This document shows, one piece after another, positions 19,700 to 29,296 of a stretch of 34,410 nt of DNA (position 1 is its first letter; each line of letters opens with the position of its first letter). Source of the DNA: Pelagophyceae sp. CCMP2097 (taxonomy: Eukaryota > Sar > Pelagophyceae); the NCBI GenBank assembly GCA_026770575.1, contig MU657235.1, forward strand, positions 112,916 to 147,325, written 5' to 3'. The position numbers and the translations under genes are program-made. Below the pieces are notes generated by a model. That model saw nothing but the letters and a program-made list of their open reading frames with translations, had not been told where the DNA came from and did no database searches.

Positions 19700-21845
19700 A
19701 TGGTGTGCTCCGCGCTGGCGCTGTGCCTGGTGGCGTCGTCGCGGGCGTTTTCGCCGGCGGGCGACGGTGCGCGCTTGGTGCGCGCCACGGCTGTGCAGCG
19801 GGCGGCGCCTTTGATGATGGCGCCTCCCGGAAAGGACATTTCGAAATCGTTGCCTCCCAAGCGCGACGGCTTCAAGAAGCCGGACATCATGACGTACATG
19901 GACCGCTACAAGAAGCCGCCGTTTAAGAAGGTCGAGCCGACTTTTGAGGACGAAATCGTCGGTCGGCCCGTCCCGCTCGAGCCCGACGAGCTTGGCAATT
20001 GGGAGCCCGTGCTCCAAGAGCTGTGGACCAACGTCGAGGAGGTGGCATCGATCTTGAAGATCAAGATGAATGACCAGGAGGACAAGTTGGACTTTTCGCG
20101 CTTTAACGCATTTTGCGAAGGCTACAAGACCGCCTCTGGCAAGGTCACCACCCAGGCGGGCCAAATCCTCTCCAAGCAGACGATGATGGACTTTGGCGAG
20201 GACGACGTGCGCGTGCCGATCTTGGACGCGGAGCGGTTTCCGTTTGTGAAGAAGTTGGCCCGGCGGTTGTCGTACCAGACGTTCTTCGAACATCAACTCG
20301 GCATGGGTGCGTCTCATGCCTCCCTTTGAATGCCTTTGCCTCCTCGATCTTTGACTGCTGCGTTTGACAAATGACTGTAGGATCTGAGACGATTACTGAT
20401 GCCTCATGGTCCCGCACCCAAGTCTCACCCACTCGCTCCACGCCGTGGGAACCCGAGGCGCCCGGGGCGCGCAGGCCGGCGGTGGATCCGGACGCCCCGA
20501 AGCGAGTGGCCTCGGATAAGGACGAGGCCGACAGCGGTGCCAAAGTTTCCGAGCTGCGCGCCGCGGCTGAAAAGTCCGTTGCAATGTCCGCTGACGACAT
20601 CTCAAAGCCGCTGCAGCGCCGCGCGCGGTCGCCCGACGACGAGGCGCCCGTCGCCGCTGTTTCGGCGGTGGAGGAAGTGGCCGAGCCTGCCTGGCAACAG
20701 TTGGTGCTGAACCAGTGCTCCCCGTGGACGGAGGGCGCCATCCGCTTCACTGGATCCATGGACTCCATGGAGCGCTACCCGGCCACGGCGCCGCCGCCCA
20801 GGAACGTCATCCTGGGCAAGTTGCCGCCGGGGTGCAAGACGGTACGGTTGGGTCCTTTGAACGCTCCCTTGTGGCTTTTCAACGCACCAATCTTTTCAAC
20901 GCACCTTGCCGCACCAATCTTTTCAACGCACCTTGCCGCACCAATCTCTTAGGCGCCGCGGTCGGACCTGCAGAACTTCGTGTTCACGTTCGCGCTGCCG
21001 CTGCGCGGCGTCTCCAACGCTGGGATGACCGTCGGGGGTCAGACGGTCAAGTTCGAACAAGACGTCCCGATCATCTTCGATTCCTCATTCGAATACTCAA
21101 TCGCCAACGACGGCGACGAAGAAGCGTTTGTGCTCCTCGTCGACTTCTGGTGAGCCTTCAACGGAGCGCGCGCTGCTTCTGCCGGGAGAGGCCACCAAAG
21201 ACGATATGGGTGCCGGAGGAGTCAATGGGTGCCGGAGCGATATTCTCCGCACGCTCCACACGACCCGCCTGCAGGCACCCGTCGCTGACGGAGATCGAGA
21301 CGCGGCTGCTGGGCTTCTTCTGGACCATGTGGACGCAGGACAAGTTCCACCCGCAAGAAGCAGCGTCTGATTTGGCCGTCGCGGGCCGAGGCGCGCTGAA
21401 AGAACCTCGACTTTTTGAACAAACAGGTCGACGCGGTCGCGCTTCACGCGCCGGCTAGCGCGCATGAAGGAGTACGGCGAAAAGGTGGCGGAGAAGCGTA
21501 CGTCGACTGAGGTTGAGAACGCAATGCAAATGAGCGAGATGGTCCTTTTTTTCTGCATTTCCTTGAGGCCCTTTTCCTGTAGGCCGCGCGCTCGTGGCGC
21601 TGCCGAAGAAGCGCCTCGAGGAGCGCAAGAAGAGGCAGCAGGGCGGCGCGCCCGGTAAATAAGCCGTCCGTTTAAGCCGTCCGTTTGTTTGTTTTATATT
21701 GAGGCTATTGTCGCGCGTCACGGCAAACGTCGCCGCGCGCGACAGCGCCCATGCCCCCCCGTGCCGACCAAACGCAATAGGCGGCGCCGGCCCGAACAAG
21801 CCCGGCGGCGGCAGCAAGCCCGGCGGCGGATTCTTTACCAAGTAA
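19700..21845 (+). CDS. Plastid-type Asp/Asn beta-hydroxylase-fold protein, probably inactive
   Basis: Seven exons in phase: 19700-20306, 20381-20841, 20953-21149, 21275-21364, 21427-21497, 21583-21654 and 21781-21845, giving 520 residues. The N-terminus MVCSALALCLVASSRAFSPA is a signal peptide ending in an SRAF-S motif, like the ASAFAP plastid-targeting signal of red-lineage secondary plastids. The C-terminal half matches the aspartyl/asparaginyl beta-hydroxylase family (PF05118): NVILGKLPPGCKT-APRSDLQNF, FALPLRG, IIFDSSFEYSIAN and FVLLVDFWHPSLTE. In active enzymes these segments carry two iron-binding His and a 2-oxoglutarate-binding Arg. Here the sites read Ala370, Tyr404 and Ala414, and the His of the PH-x-G motif is Arg359. 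The tail is a basic helix (KKRLEERKKRQQ) then a Gly-rich end (KPGGGSKPGGGFFTK). Start chosen at the signal-peptide ATG. It is probably a non-catalytic relative, with a structural or binding role unknown. Confidence 0.75.
20884..20947 (+). repeat. 27-bp tandem repeat ending at a splice acceptor
   Basis: Units 20884-20910 and 20911-20937 are identical, and a third, partial copy (20938-20947) runs into CTTAG, the acceptor of intron 20842-20952. More than half of this 111-nt intron is repeat. Confidence 0.9.
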
Positions 21846-22490
21846 GAGCCTTACAAACGGCGTTTTGTAAAGGCGGTGGTCGGCGCATCGGCCGCGGGCC
21901 GCGTCGGGCCCGCGCCCGGCGCGCGCCGCACCGGCCCGCAGCCCGCGGCCGACGCGGTGCCGCGCGAGGCTCGAGCCCACCAAAAGGCTCGACGCATCCA
22001 AATAGCAACAATACCACTCGCGCCGCCACGGGCAGTCACATAAAAAAGTACATAAGCCGCCACGACCCTCAGTGGGGCACGCCGCGCCAGCGCCAGCGCG
22101 AGAGCGCTCAAAAGACTCGGGCTCCCAGCGCAAAGGGGCCTCGGGCTCTCGAGCGAAAAATGATTATCAGCCAAAGTCCCGACTCTGTGCGAGGACGCCT
22201 TGGCCCTTCGGGGTTGAGAGCGGCTACCGCATTCTCATACAAGGGACCTCGCGGTTTGGTCCGTAGAATCTCAAATCTATCTTTAGGAGCATAAACTGCG
22301 TCAGACGTCGCACCCGCACGGGCCTGCATTGCGCACGCCGGAGGGCGCGTGCGCACGTCGGTGGGCGGGCAACGGACGACTGCGCGAGTATGAGTCAGAC
22401 GGCTCGCCGCCCGCACGTCTCGGTGGGCGCGTGCGCAGGCCGTCAAACGCGTCAGCCTGGCAGCGGGCGGCGGCGCACCAACTGCGCGCC
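21846..22490. other. Convergent gap with two hairpins
   Basis: 645 bp between two stop codons. A hairpin at 21848-21874 (GCCTTACAAA, 6-nt loop, TTTGTAA-A-GGC) begins three bases after the TAA of the upstream gene. A larger GC-rich inverted repeat has arms 21885-21902 and 21938-21955, 16 of 18 pairing, with a 35-nt spacer. The rest is GC-biased with no recognised gene; long frames on both strands are Arg-rich shadows. An A/T-richer piece at 22020-22060 (CATAAAAAAGTACATAAG) may be near a polyadenylation site. Confidence 0.5.
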
Positions 22491-23929
22491 TTAGTGCTCC
22501 TCCACGGCGAGCACCTCCGTCGTCGACAAGGTGCTTCTGCCAGGAGCAGCCCCCACGACAAAGATCCGGGGACGTCCGCCCGCGACGTCGAGTCGGACGG
22601 CTGCGAAACGATCGCGCCCAGCCAGCATGGCCGGGCCGGGCGCGAACTCCATCGTCGCCACGTCGAGGAGCTCCGTCGTGGCCAACGGCGTGTCCTCCGC
22701 CTCATCGCCGCCGATGATGATGACGTGCTGCGCGTCGACCGGCACGGCTGCGCAGTAAGAGCGCGCCGAGCTCATCGTTGGACCGGGCGCGAACGACATG
22801 ATCCGGGTTTCGAGAATCTCCGTCGATTGCAAATGTTCATAAGCTGCTTCAGTGAAATCCATCCCGCCGGCGACCATGATGCGGTGCTCGTCCAGCGCGA
22901 TGGCAGCGCATCCGAAGCGTCCAGAGGCCATGGAGGGCCCTGGCGTAAAAGTCATCGTGTCCAAGCTGAGAATCTCGGTGGTCGGCAAATGAGACCCGCC
23001 GTAGTGGCCACCGACGACGAGGATCCTGCGTGCATCCAGTGCGACGGCAGCGCAACGGCCTCGCGCCGACAGCATGTTCGGCCCCGCCGTGATTGTGTGC
23101 GTCGAGAGGTGCAAGATCTCCGTCGTTTTCAGACATTGATGGGCGCCTTTGAGGCCACCCGCTAAGAGCACGCGGTCCGCGTCGAGCTGGACGGCAGCAC
23201 CGCCGAACCGTCCCGTGAGCATGTCCGGCCCAGCCGTCCATGCCATCGTCCGAGCGTCGGCCACTTCCGTCGTATTTAAAATTTCTCCGCCTTCATATCC
23301 GCCAAACACAATAACGCGCCCACCAGCTAGCACGGCGGTGCATTCCGAACGTTCTGATCTCGTAGCCGGCCCCGGCCGGAACGCTGCGCCGTCGGTCCAA
23401 GGTCGATCTCCGAACACGGCCGCCTCGAGGCCAAAGTAGTCCAGCTCCTGCAGCATCGCGCCCTGCGCCGAGGTCGAGGGCAGCGCGCGGATCGCCCTCT
23501 GCAAGCGCGGGCCGTCTGGCGGGTCGCCGCGGAGGAAGTCGAGGAGCATGGCGAAGCGCTCGCCATAGCGGTCGATGAAGATGGACCCGTCGTCGGGGTC
23601 CGGCTGCAGCAGCGCCCGAACATGCGGCCGAGCATCGATTCCTTGATCCTGGTCAGCACGGCCCTTGATGTTTCTAAGCGCGCGCCGCCCACGTTGAGCT
23701 TGATCAGCTCGTCGGGCGGCGGCGCCGACGCCCTGATGCGCGCCTCCTCGGCCTCGTCACGCGCGGCCTTGTCCTCAGTGTCCTTGGTAAAGGCTGCGCG
23801 GTCGTCCTCGAGCGCGCGGCGGTCCCTCGCGAGCTGGGCCATGTCGGCGTCAAATGCGTGCTCGAGGGCGGCGAGCGCATCCAAGTGCGCCGCGTTCGTC
23901 CGTCGCACGGCTGCGAGGGCCGGCGCCAT
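22491..23929 (-). CDS. T1/BTB (KCTD-type) plus six-kelch protein with a frame break
   Basis: N-terminus from ATG 23929: a coiled coil (LDALAALEHAFDADMAQL, RRALEDDRAAFTKDTEDK), then a T1 domain, ELIKLNVGGARLETSRAVLT ... SMLGRMFG, continuing as LLQPDPDDGSIFIDRYGERF and AMLLDFLRGDPPDG. Between GRMFG and LLQPD (23610-23620) the frame changes by one base, and no GT-AG intron fits. This is either an indel in the assembly or a real frameshift. The C-terminus has six kelch-like repeats of about 48 residues, with V(V/A)GG cores and T-T-E-(I/V)-L and GP-x-M motifs (for example RILVVGGHYGG, LPTTEILSLDTMTFTPGPSM). T1 domains oligomerise, and many serve as cullin-3 adaptors. A substrate-adaptor role with kelch as recognition blade is plausible but inferred. 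Without repair the product would stop after about 200 residues in the wrong frame. Confidence 0.75.
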
Positions 23930-24065
23930 GACGCGTGGAGTAGCAGCCGGAATTGTACGAATGAAGGTGAAACGTGACGACGTATTTGTACCGATCTTTG
24001 TGTGAACCGACACCGCGCGCCGCAAACGCCGGGCCCCGGGCAGTCAGGGCAGGCAGGTTCGCAGC
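23930..24065. promoter_or_regulatory. 136-bp bidirectional promoter region
   Basis: Only 136 bp separate the ATG of the T1-kelch gene from that of FAM177, so one region must serve both. It includes GAAGGTGAAACGTGACGACGT near 23964, with a TGACG half-site of the bZIP/CRE type. That match is by eye only. Confidence 0.45.
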
Positions 24066-24753
24066 ATGGCCGCCATGCTGCCCGTGGCGGCCGCGGAGGA
24101 CGACGGCGCGCCGCGGACTGTTTTTGGTCAGTTGCAACTCGAAGAGCGAGAACGCCGAAAACGCGTCGCCTCGGGTGAAGAACCCGAGCCGGTCCAATAC
24201 GACGACGACGCCGACCCGGAGCCGACAACTAGAGCCGGCAAGTGGCTCGTTGGCTTCGAGGTGCGACGGACCGCGGGAGCCTTTTGTACTGCGTTTTGTT
24301 CTTTGTTGCCCACGCGTGCCCCGTGCCCCGACGACGTTCCTCTCCGATCGAACACTCGTAGGCATGGATGGCCACGGACTGGGAGTTCGGCCCGTACTAC
24401 TGGCAGGCGGCGGACCGGTCTGTTCGCGTCTCGCCGCGGCGCAAGGTCGGGCATTACCTTTGGTGGGCGACTGAGAAAACACTGCGAGGTGCGCGCTCAC
24501 CCTGCACCTCGATTGCGGCTTGGCTTTGACGTCATCGATAGGTTCCGAGTTTGTGGGCGAGGTGGTGGCGAACATTTTGGGCATGAACGATTCAAAGTAT
24601 CAATGGGTCATCGACGCCATGGAGGAAGACGCACGCAAGGAACGCCAGGCAAAGGTCGAGGCCGCGCAGCGCCGCGACCTCGCAACGCGCGCCACGCCGA
24701 CGCCCGCCGACGAGGAGGACGTCGTCGAGCTCCGCGACGTCCAGCCGCGATGA
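24066..24753 (+). CDS. FAM177 family protein
   Basis: Three exons, 24066-24260, 24362-24488 and 24542-24753, splice in phases 0 and 1 to give 177 residues. The last intron is only 53 nt. The core HYLWWATEKTLRGSEFVGEV and VANILGMNDSKYQWVIDA matches the FAM177 signature (family: PYLWFY ... FLGEKxAxxLGxxxPKYQYAIDE). The N-terminus is acidic and charged (LEERERRKR, YDDDADPE), and the C-terminus is a charged helix (EEDARKERQAKVEAAQRRD) then an acidic end. FAM177A1 in animals is a small Golgi-associated protein linked to membrane lipid traffic; a similar role here is inferred only from family. Start is the first ATG (MAAMLPVAAAEDDG). Confidence 0.75.
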
Positions 24754-25117
24754 CGACCAACGGAGCATGGCTGACGACGGCGCTTTCGTCTAACCCAGCC
24801 TCGAAGTTTTAACTCGTGTTAAAGCAAACGTTCCCCTCTGTCATGTTTCGTCCTCCATCGGCGCTCTGCTGGACTGCCTCTCTCGATCCCCAGCGGGAAA
24901 TGATCGTCGATCCCCAAACAAGGCCCGCCGCGTGCTGACTATTGAGGCTAACTAGTTTTTCAACAATAATTAAATACAGTCGCCGCATTGAATCGGCAAA
25001 TGTTCACTGCGGCACGACGCCGCGCTTGGCGCCGGCCTTGGACCGCGCAGCCCCGGCTTGACTAATATGATCCGCGCGGTCTGCCTTTTTTCGCAAAATG
25101 CTCGCGGGTCCACATGC
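24754..25117. other. Convergent gap, FAM177 and sigma factor
   Basis: 364 bp with no gene recognised. 24945-24985 (GGCTAACTAGTTTTTCAACAATAATTAAATACAG) is the most A/T-rich segment nearby and contains AATTAAATA, a candidate polyadenylation signal region. Confidence 0.4.
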
Positions 25118-26606
25118 TCACGCGTTGTGGATAAGGTTGCAGTGCGCGTAGGGCTCGAGGGCGTGGTTGCGGTACGGCTGTCTGAGCTTGTGCAGCGCCC
25201 GGGCCTCGATCTGGCGGACCCGTTCGCGAGTGACGTCGAAGAGAGCGCCGATCTCTTCCAGCGTGTGCGTCTTGCCCCCGAGGCCGAAGCGCAGGCGGAC
25301 CACCTCGCACTCGCGGTCGTTGAGCGCCGCGGAGAGGAGGCGAGAGACGTCGTCGGTGAGGAGGGAAGTTTCCGCGCGCTCGTCGGGCGACGCGGAGTGG
25401 TCCGCCACGATTTCCGAGAGGTTCATCTCCGGCCCGCCGCCGCCGCTGGCGCCCGAACCCTTCAGGCCCGCCTTGCCCTGCTGCGACGCGTCCATGGAGA
25501 TGGTCATGTGCTCACACCTAGAGAGGACCGCGGTCAGGGAATGCTGAAGACTCGAGGAAAAGCGAGTTCGCGCACCGTTTGAGTTGGGCCATCTTCGTCG
25601 CGCCCACGTCGAGCCTTCGCGCGAGCTCGGCGTCGGTGGCCTCTCGGCCGAGCTCGACGGCGAGCTCGCGGCCGGCCTTCTTCATCGATTGAATTTGATC
25701 GTGCACGTGCACGGGCAGCCGAATCGTGCGAGACTTGTCCGCGATGCCGCGCATCACCGCCTGCTTGACCCACCACGTCGCGTACGTGGAGAACTTGAAG
25801 CCGCGCTCCGGGTCGAACTTCTCAACGGCTCGGGTCAAGCCGAAGGTGCCTTCTTGGATGACGTCCGCAAAGTCGAGTCCGCGGTGCTGGTACCGCTTCG
25901 CGATCGAAATCACCAACCGTAAATTCGCCGACACCATGGCCGACTTTGCGTGTCTGCACTTGCGCAAGACGCGGCCAAAGGTGGTAATGTCGAGGCCACA
26001 CTTAGTCGCCCATTCACCGTCCGACGGGGGCCGATCTAAATCCACCGCCAATTGCACGCGCACAGCTTCCCACGTCATCAAACGCTGGACCTTGCGCGCG
26101 AGCTGCAGCTCCTCCTCTGGTCGAAGGAGCTCGGCGTGGCCCATGTCCTCGATCTGTAGTTGAAGGCCGTCCATCTTCTTCGACGAGATGGCTTGCGCAG
26201 CACCCTTTAATCGAGTCTCCTTCTTCGAGAGTTTGACCTCCGTCTTGCCAGCGTCGCCGTCTAAAGCCTGCGCTAAATGGACCTGGCGGTCCAATTCCAG
26301 AGTAGCCTCATTTCGAGCTAAAGAAAGGTCAAACGTCGGGGGCGCCTCCACCTTCTTCACCGATGCGGTTAAAGCCTCGTCGACGAAGTGTGCGACGCGC
26401 GCGTCCTGCGCGCCCTTACCCGACCGGAGAAGCGACTCGCGCAGCTTCTTGGTGGAGAGGCTCAACTTGCGCGTCGTCGTTTCCGACTTGATTCGCAACT
26501 CCAACGTCGTCGCAGCCGCCGCGAGCTTGACCGCCGCCGTCTTCGGCACTTGCGGCGTCAGCGACGACGCCGCCAGCAGCTGCAGGAGCACGCCGACCGT
26601 CCGCAT
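25118..26606 (-). CDS. Plastid RNA polymerase sigma-70 factor (nuclear encoded)
   Basis: Two exons, 26606-25576 and 25517-25118, join in phase 2 over a 58-nt intron, giving 476 residues. The N-terminus [18 protein letters not shown] is hydrophobic, like a signal peptide of a bipartite plastid leader. Region 1.2-like [17 protein letters not shown] is followed by region 2 ([60 protein letters not shown]), region 3 ([32 protein letters not shown]) and region 4 ([37 protein letters not shown]). Region 2.3/2.4 and the region 4 helix-turn-helix are intact, so promoter melting and -10/-35 contact should work. It would direct the plastid-encoded RNA polymerase. A Gly-rich linker ([11 protein letters not shown]) separates regions 3 and 4. 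Start 26606 is chosen over a non-ATG upstream extension. Divergent from the methyltransferase gene. Confidence 0.93.
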
Positions 26607-26806
26607 GCCGTCTAAACCTCGACAGGGGCGTGCAATAGGGTTGAAGTCTCTCTCCAAAGGCGATAACAACGGACCTCAACGGACCTTGACTTCGCCAAAC
26701 TCGGAACATGCTGAGTCGGCATGCAAATGCGCCTTCTTTGAAACCGTTTTTTAACAAGGCTGCGCTTCGATCATCGACGAACCTTTTTGGGTGACCATCC
26801 TCAACG
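26607..26806. promoter_or_regulatory. 200-bp bidirectional promoter region
   Basis: Sits between the divergent sigma-factor and methyltransferase starts. It contains AGGACCT/ACGGACCTTGACTTCGCC near 26672-26695 and an A/T-richer core near 26740-26760. No known element was identified. Confidence 0.4.
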
Positions 26807-27936
26807 ATGGCTCTTTTTCCCGACGACGCGCCAGCGGCCCAGCGCACGGCGGCGCAGTTGTTGGGCGAGCTGCTGGGGCTTGACGACGACGCGCCGTTCG
26901 GCGACGATGACGTCTTTGAGGAAGCGATGGACGCGCTGGCCGTCGCAAAACCCGCAGCCGCATTGAAGCCCTCAATGCCGCGCTTCGCGCCGCCTGCGCC
27001 GGCGCCGGCTGTTCGCGCGAAGACGGTCGTGGATTTTGAGGCGTGGCTTGAAAATCAGGAATACTTCGACGACTTGAAGTTTGTTAACGCCGACGAGGTA
27101 CGTCAACGCGTCCGGGACCCTATACACGCCCCCCCGTGCCCGGAAAGGGAGTGGTAAAAGCCCGAGAGGCGCATTTGGGAACGTATAGACGCTCCCGGAA
27201 AGGCAGTGTTGAAGCCGAATCTGCATTGGTCCCCATGGCAAACCTCACCCACGCCCTCTAGGTCCGCTTCACCCTATCCGGCGAAACCGTCACGGTGGAG
27301 CAGGACCGCCGCCTCGGCAAGGGTGGTCACATTTGGGATGGGTCTTACGTTCTTTGTGAGCAATTATTAGCGGCGCCGCCCGCGGCGCTCGCGGCCGGCG
27401 GCGCCAAAGTTTTAGCCCTCGGCGCGGGCGCGGGCCTCGAGGGCATTTTGATCTCGAAACTGTTCCCGAAAACGGCTGTCACCATAACAGACGGCGATTC
27501 CGACATTTGCGCTTTGGCCAAACGCAACGTTGAACGGAACGGCGCTTCCGAGGCCACTCGAGTCTTGCAGCTCTGGTGGAAGAGCGACGAGGCTCTGGCG
27601 AAGGAGGACGACGACGACATCTGGCGCCCGAAGAAGTGCGACACGGAGGTTGGTGATTCGGAGATCTTTGACCTCATCGTTGCAGCCGAAGCCGTAGCCC
27701 CCATCTACGACGCCGCCGCCCTCGTCGCCACTCTGAAGCGCCATTCCGGGCCGAAAACGGAGTTGCGGCTTCTGTCCAAGGACGGCCGGTGGCCCTTGCA
27801 CGCGCAAAAGTTTTACGACTTGCTCAGAGTCGACTTTGACTTCACCTCAGTCGAACCTCTCTCCCGACTCAAGGCCCCCTACTTCCGCCACGTCTCCGGC
27901 AGACGCAAGGCATCGAGCTTCCTTAAAGTGTTGTGA
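26807..27936 (+). CDS. Lysine methyltransferase-like protein (METTL21 / Methyltransf_16 type)
   Basis: Two exons, 26807-27097 and 27262-27936, join in phase 0 (GTACGT ... CTCTAG) to give 321 residues. The N-terminal 97 residues are Ala/Pro rich (PAPAPAVRAK) then EAWLENQEYFDDLKF. The second exon has an RFTLSGETVTVEQD beta hairpin and LGKGGHIWDGSYVL, the family's G-x-x-x-W-x-x-(S/A) element. Motif I is VLALGAGAGLEG (about 147-158), followed by TITDGDSDICALAKRNVERN (motif post-I, acidic SAM contact) and FDLIVAAEAVAPIYDAAAL, where the family has D-x-x-Y. These enzymes methylate lysines on proteins, using SAM. The substrate cannot be told. The tail KAPYFRHVSGRRKASSF is basic. Convergent with the MYND-RING-Sel1 gene. 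Confidence 0.8.
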
Positions 27937-28132
27937 CACGCGGCAAACAAACGTTTGGGCCCGTACTGGGCCTGCCGGGGGTCGCCATCGGGTCGCCGTT
28001 CAGAGCGAGCGTTGTCGGCGGTCGGATCGCGGGGGAGGCCCGGGTCGGACGAGCAGGCTGCGTGCAGCTGTCGGACCGGACGGGCCCGACCAGGGTCGCA
28101 CGGGCTCCCGGGTGGTCGCACGGGCCGCGGGG

Positions 28133-29296
28133 TCATGTCATCCACCACAGCGCGACGACGAGGATCACGGCGAGGAGGCAGATCTTGGCCTTTGCGGGCC
28201 AGTCTCGAGGAGCCTCGGCCGATTCCATCGACGACCCGGCCTGCTCCTCTTCCTCGAGCCACGCCCGGAGCTGTTCGAGGGTTTCAGCGGCGGAGGCGTC
28301 GCCCTCGGCCGCGGCGCGCTCGAAGCAGCACAGCGCCTCGTCCAAGTCCTGCGGCACGCCTTTGCCGTTTTGATGACACGCACCGAGGTTGTAGAGCGCG
28401 CCCGCGTCGCCCTGCGCCGCGGCGAGGCGCCACCACCGCATTGCTTCGTCGTGCGACTGCGCGACGCCCTTGCCGTGGTAGAACGCGCCGCCGAGGTCGT
28501 ACTGCGCCTTCGGATGCCCTTGCTCGGCCGCGCGCTGGAACCACGAAACGGCGGCCTCGTGGTCGACAGCGACGCCGTTCCCTCGGAGAAAGCAAGTCCC
28601 CAAATTATTCTGAGCTCCTGCGTGTCCTTGCGCCGCGGCGAGCGCGTACAACTCGGACGCCCGCTTCGGGCACTTCTTCAGCCCCGTGTGACCGATTTGT
28701 TCCACGTTGCCTTGGTACGCGTTGCCGAGCTGGACCTGTGCCTCGGCGTTGCCCTTGTCAGCGTGCTTCCGCACGCGTTTCAACGCCTCGGCAAACGACT
28801 TTGCGGCCGGCGTGCGGCAGAGCGGGCAGCGGTCGTTTTGGCGGAGGCAACTCTGGGAGCACGTTAGGCAAATTTTCTTGCAGCAGCAGTCGTAGAAAGT
28901 CCGGCCGGCGCCCCTCAACGGAAGCAGGTCCAGGCAGATGGCGCAAATGCCGCGCCAGTCCGGTACATCGGCGTTCGAAGCCACGGCCGTGGCCGTCGTC
29001 GGCGCTCTAAAAGCCGGCAAGCGCGCCTCGGCAACGTCCGCCGGCGAAACGCCCTCGACGATGGGCGGCGCCTCCTTGATCTTCCTCTTCGCCGGCATCA
29101 TCGAGTCGAGGAGGCGGTCTTGGAAGTCGGCTGCCATCTGCTTGCACTGCGCCTTGTGCCTGCGGTCGTTCCAGTCGACGAGCTGGCACTCTTTGGAGCA
29201 GTAGTGCCGCGACTTGCACTTGGTGCAGTGCTTGCCGCCGGGCTCGGCGCAGACGCAGCACGGCGCGGGCGCGGCGGCCGCAGGCTGCTCGCCCAT
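28133..29296 (-). CDS. Tail-anchored MYND, RING and Sel1-repeat protein
   Basis: One exon, 387 residues from ATG 29296. Order: a MYND zinc finger (about 13-52; CCVCAEPGGKHCTKCKSRHY, CSKECQLVDWNDRRHKAQC), a linker, a RING-type zinc module (about 118-165; CAICLDLL ... CCCKKICLTCSQSC ... CPLCRTP), four to five Sel1 repeats (about 180-345; AQVQLGNAYQGN, AQNNLGTCFLRGNGVAVDHE, AQYDLGGAFYHGKGVAQSHD, ALYNLGACHQNGKGVPQDLD), and a C-terminal hydrophobic helix (AKICLLAVILVVALWWMT) right at the end, as in tail-anchored proteins. The RING suggests E3 ubiquitin ligase activity, MYND and Sel1 suggest protein docking, and the tail suggests the ER or outer organelle membrane. A role akin to SEL1L/Hrd3 quality control is speculation. 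A non-ATG extension upstream was not used. Confidence 0.87.
   Translation of the reverse strand: MGEQPAAAAPAPCCVCAEPGGKHCTKCKSRHYCSKECQLVDWNDRRHKAQCKQMAADFQDRLLDSMMPAKRKIKEAPPIVEGVSPADVAEARLPAFRAPTTATAVASNADVPDWRGICAICLDLLPLRGAGRTFYDCCCKKICLTCSQSCLRQNDRCPLCRTPAAKSFAEALKRVRKHADKGNAEAQVQLGNAYQGNVEQIGHTGLKKCPKRASELYALAAAQGHAGAQNNLGTCFLRGNGVAVDHEAAVSWFQRAAEQGHPKAQYDLGGAFYHGKGVAQSHDEAMRWWRLAAAQGDAGALYNLGACHQNGKGVPQDLDEALCCFERAAAEGDASAAETLEQLRAWLEEEEQAGSSMESAEAPRDWPAKAKICLLAVILVVALWWMT

Noticed and set aside
27836..29010. Long plus frames opposite the MYND-RING-Sel1 gene
   Set aside because: They mirror the minus-strand gene, which has zinc ligands, Sel1 repeats and a membrane tail; the plus frames have none.
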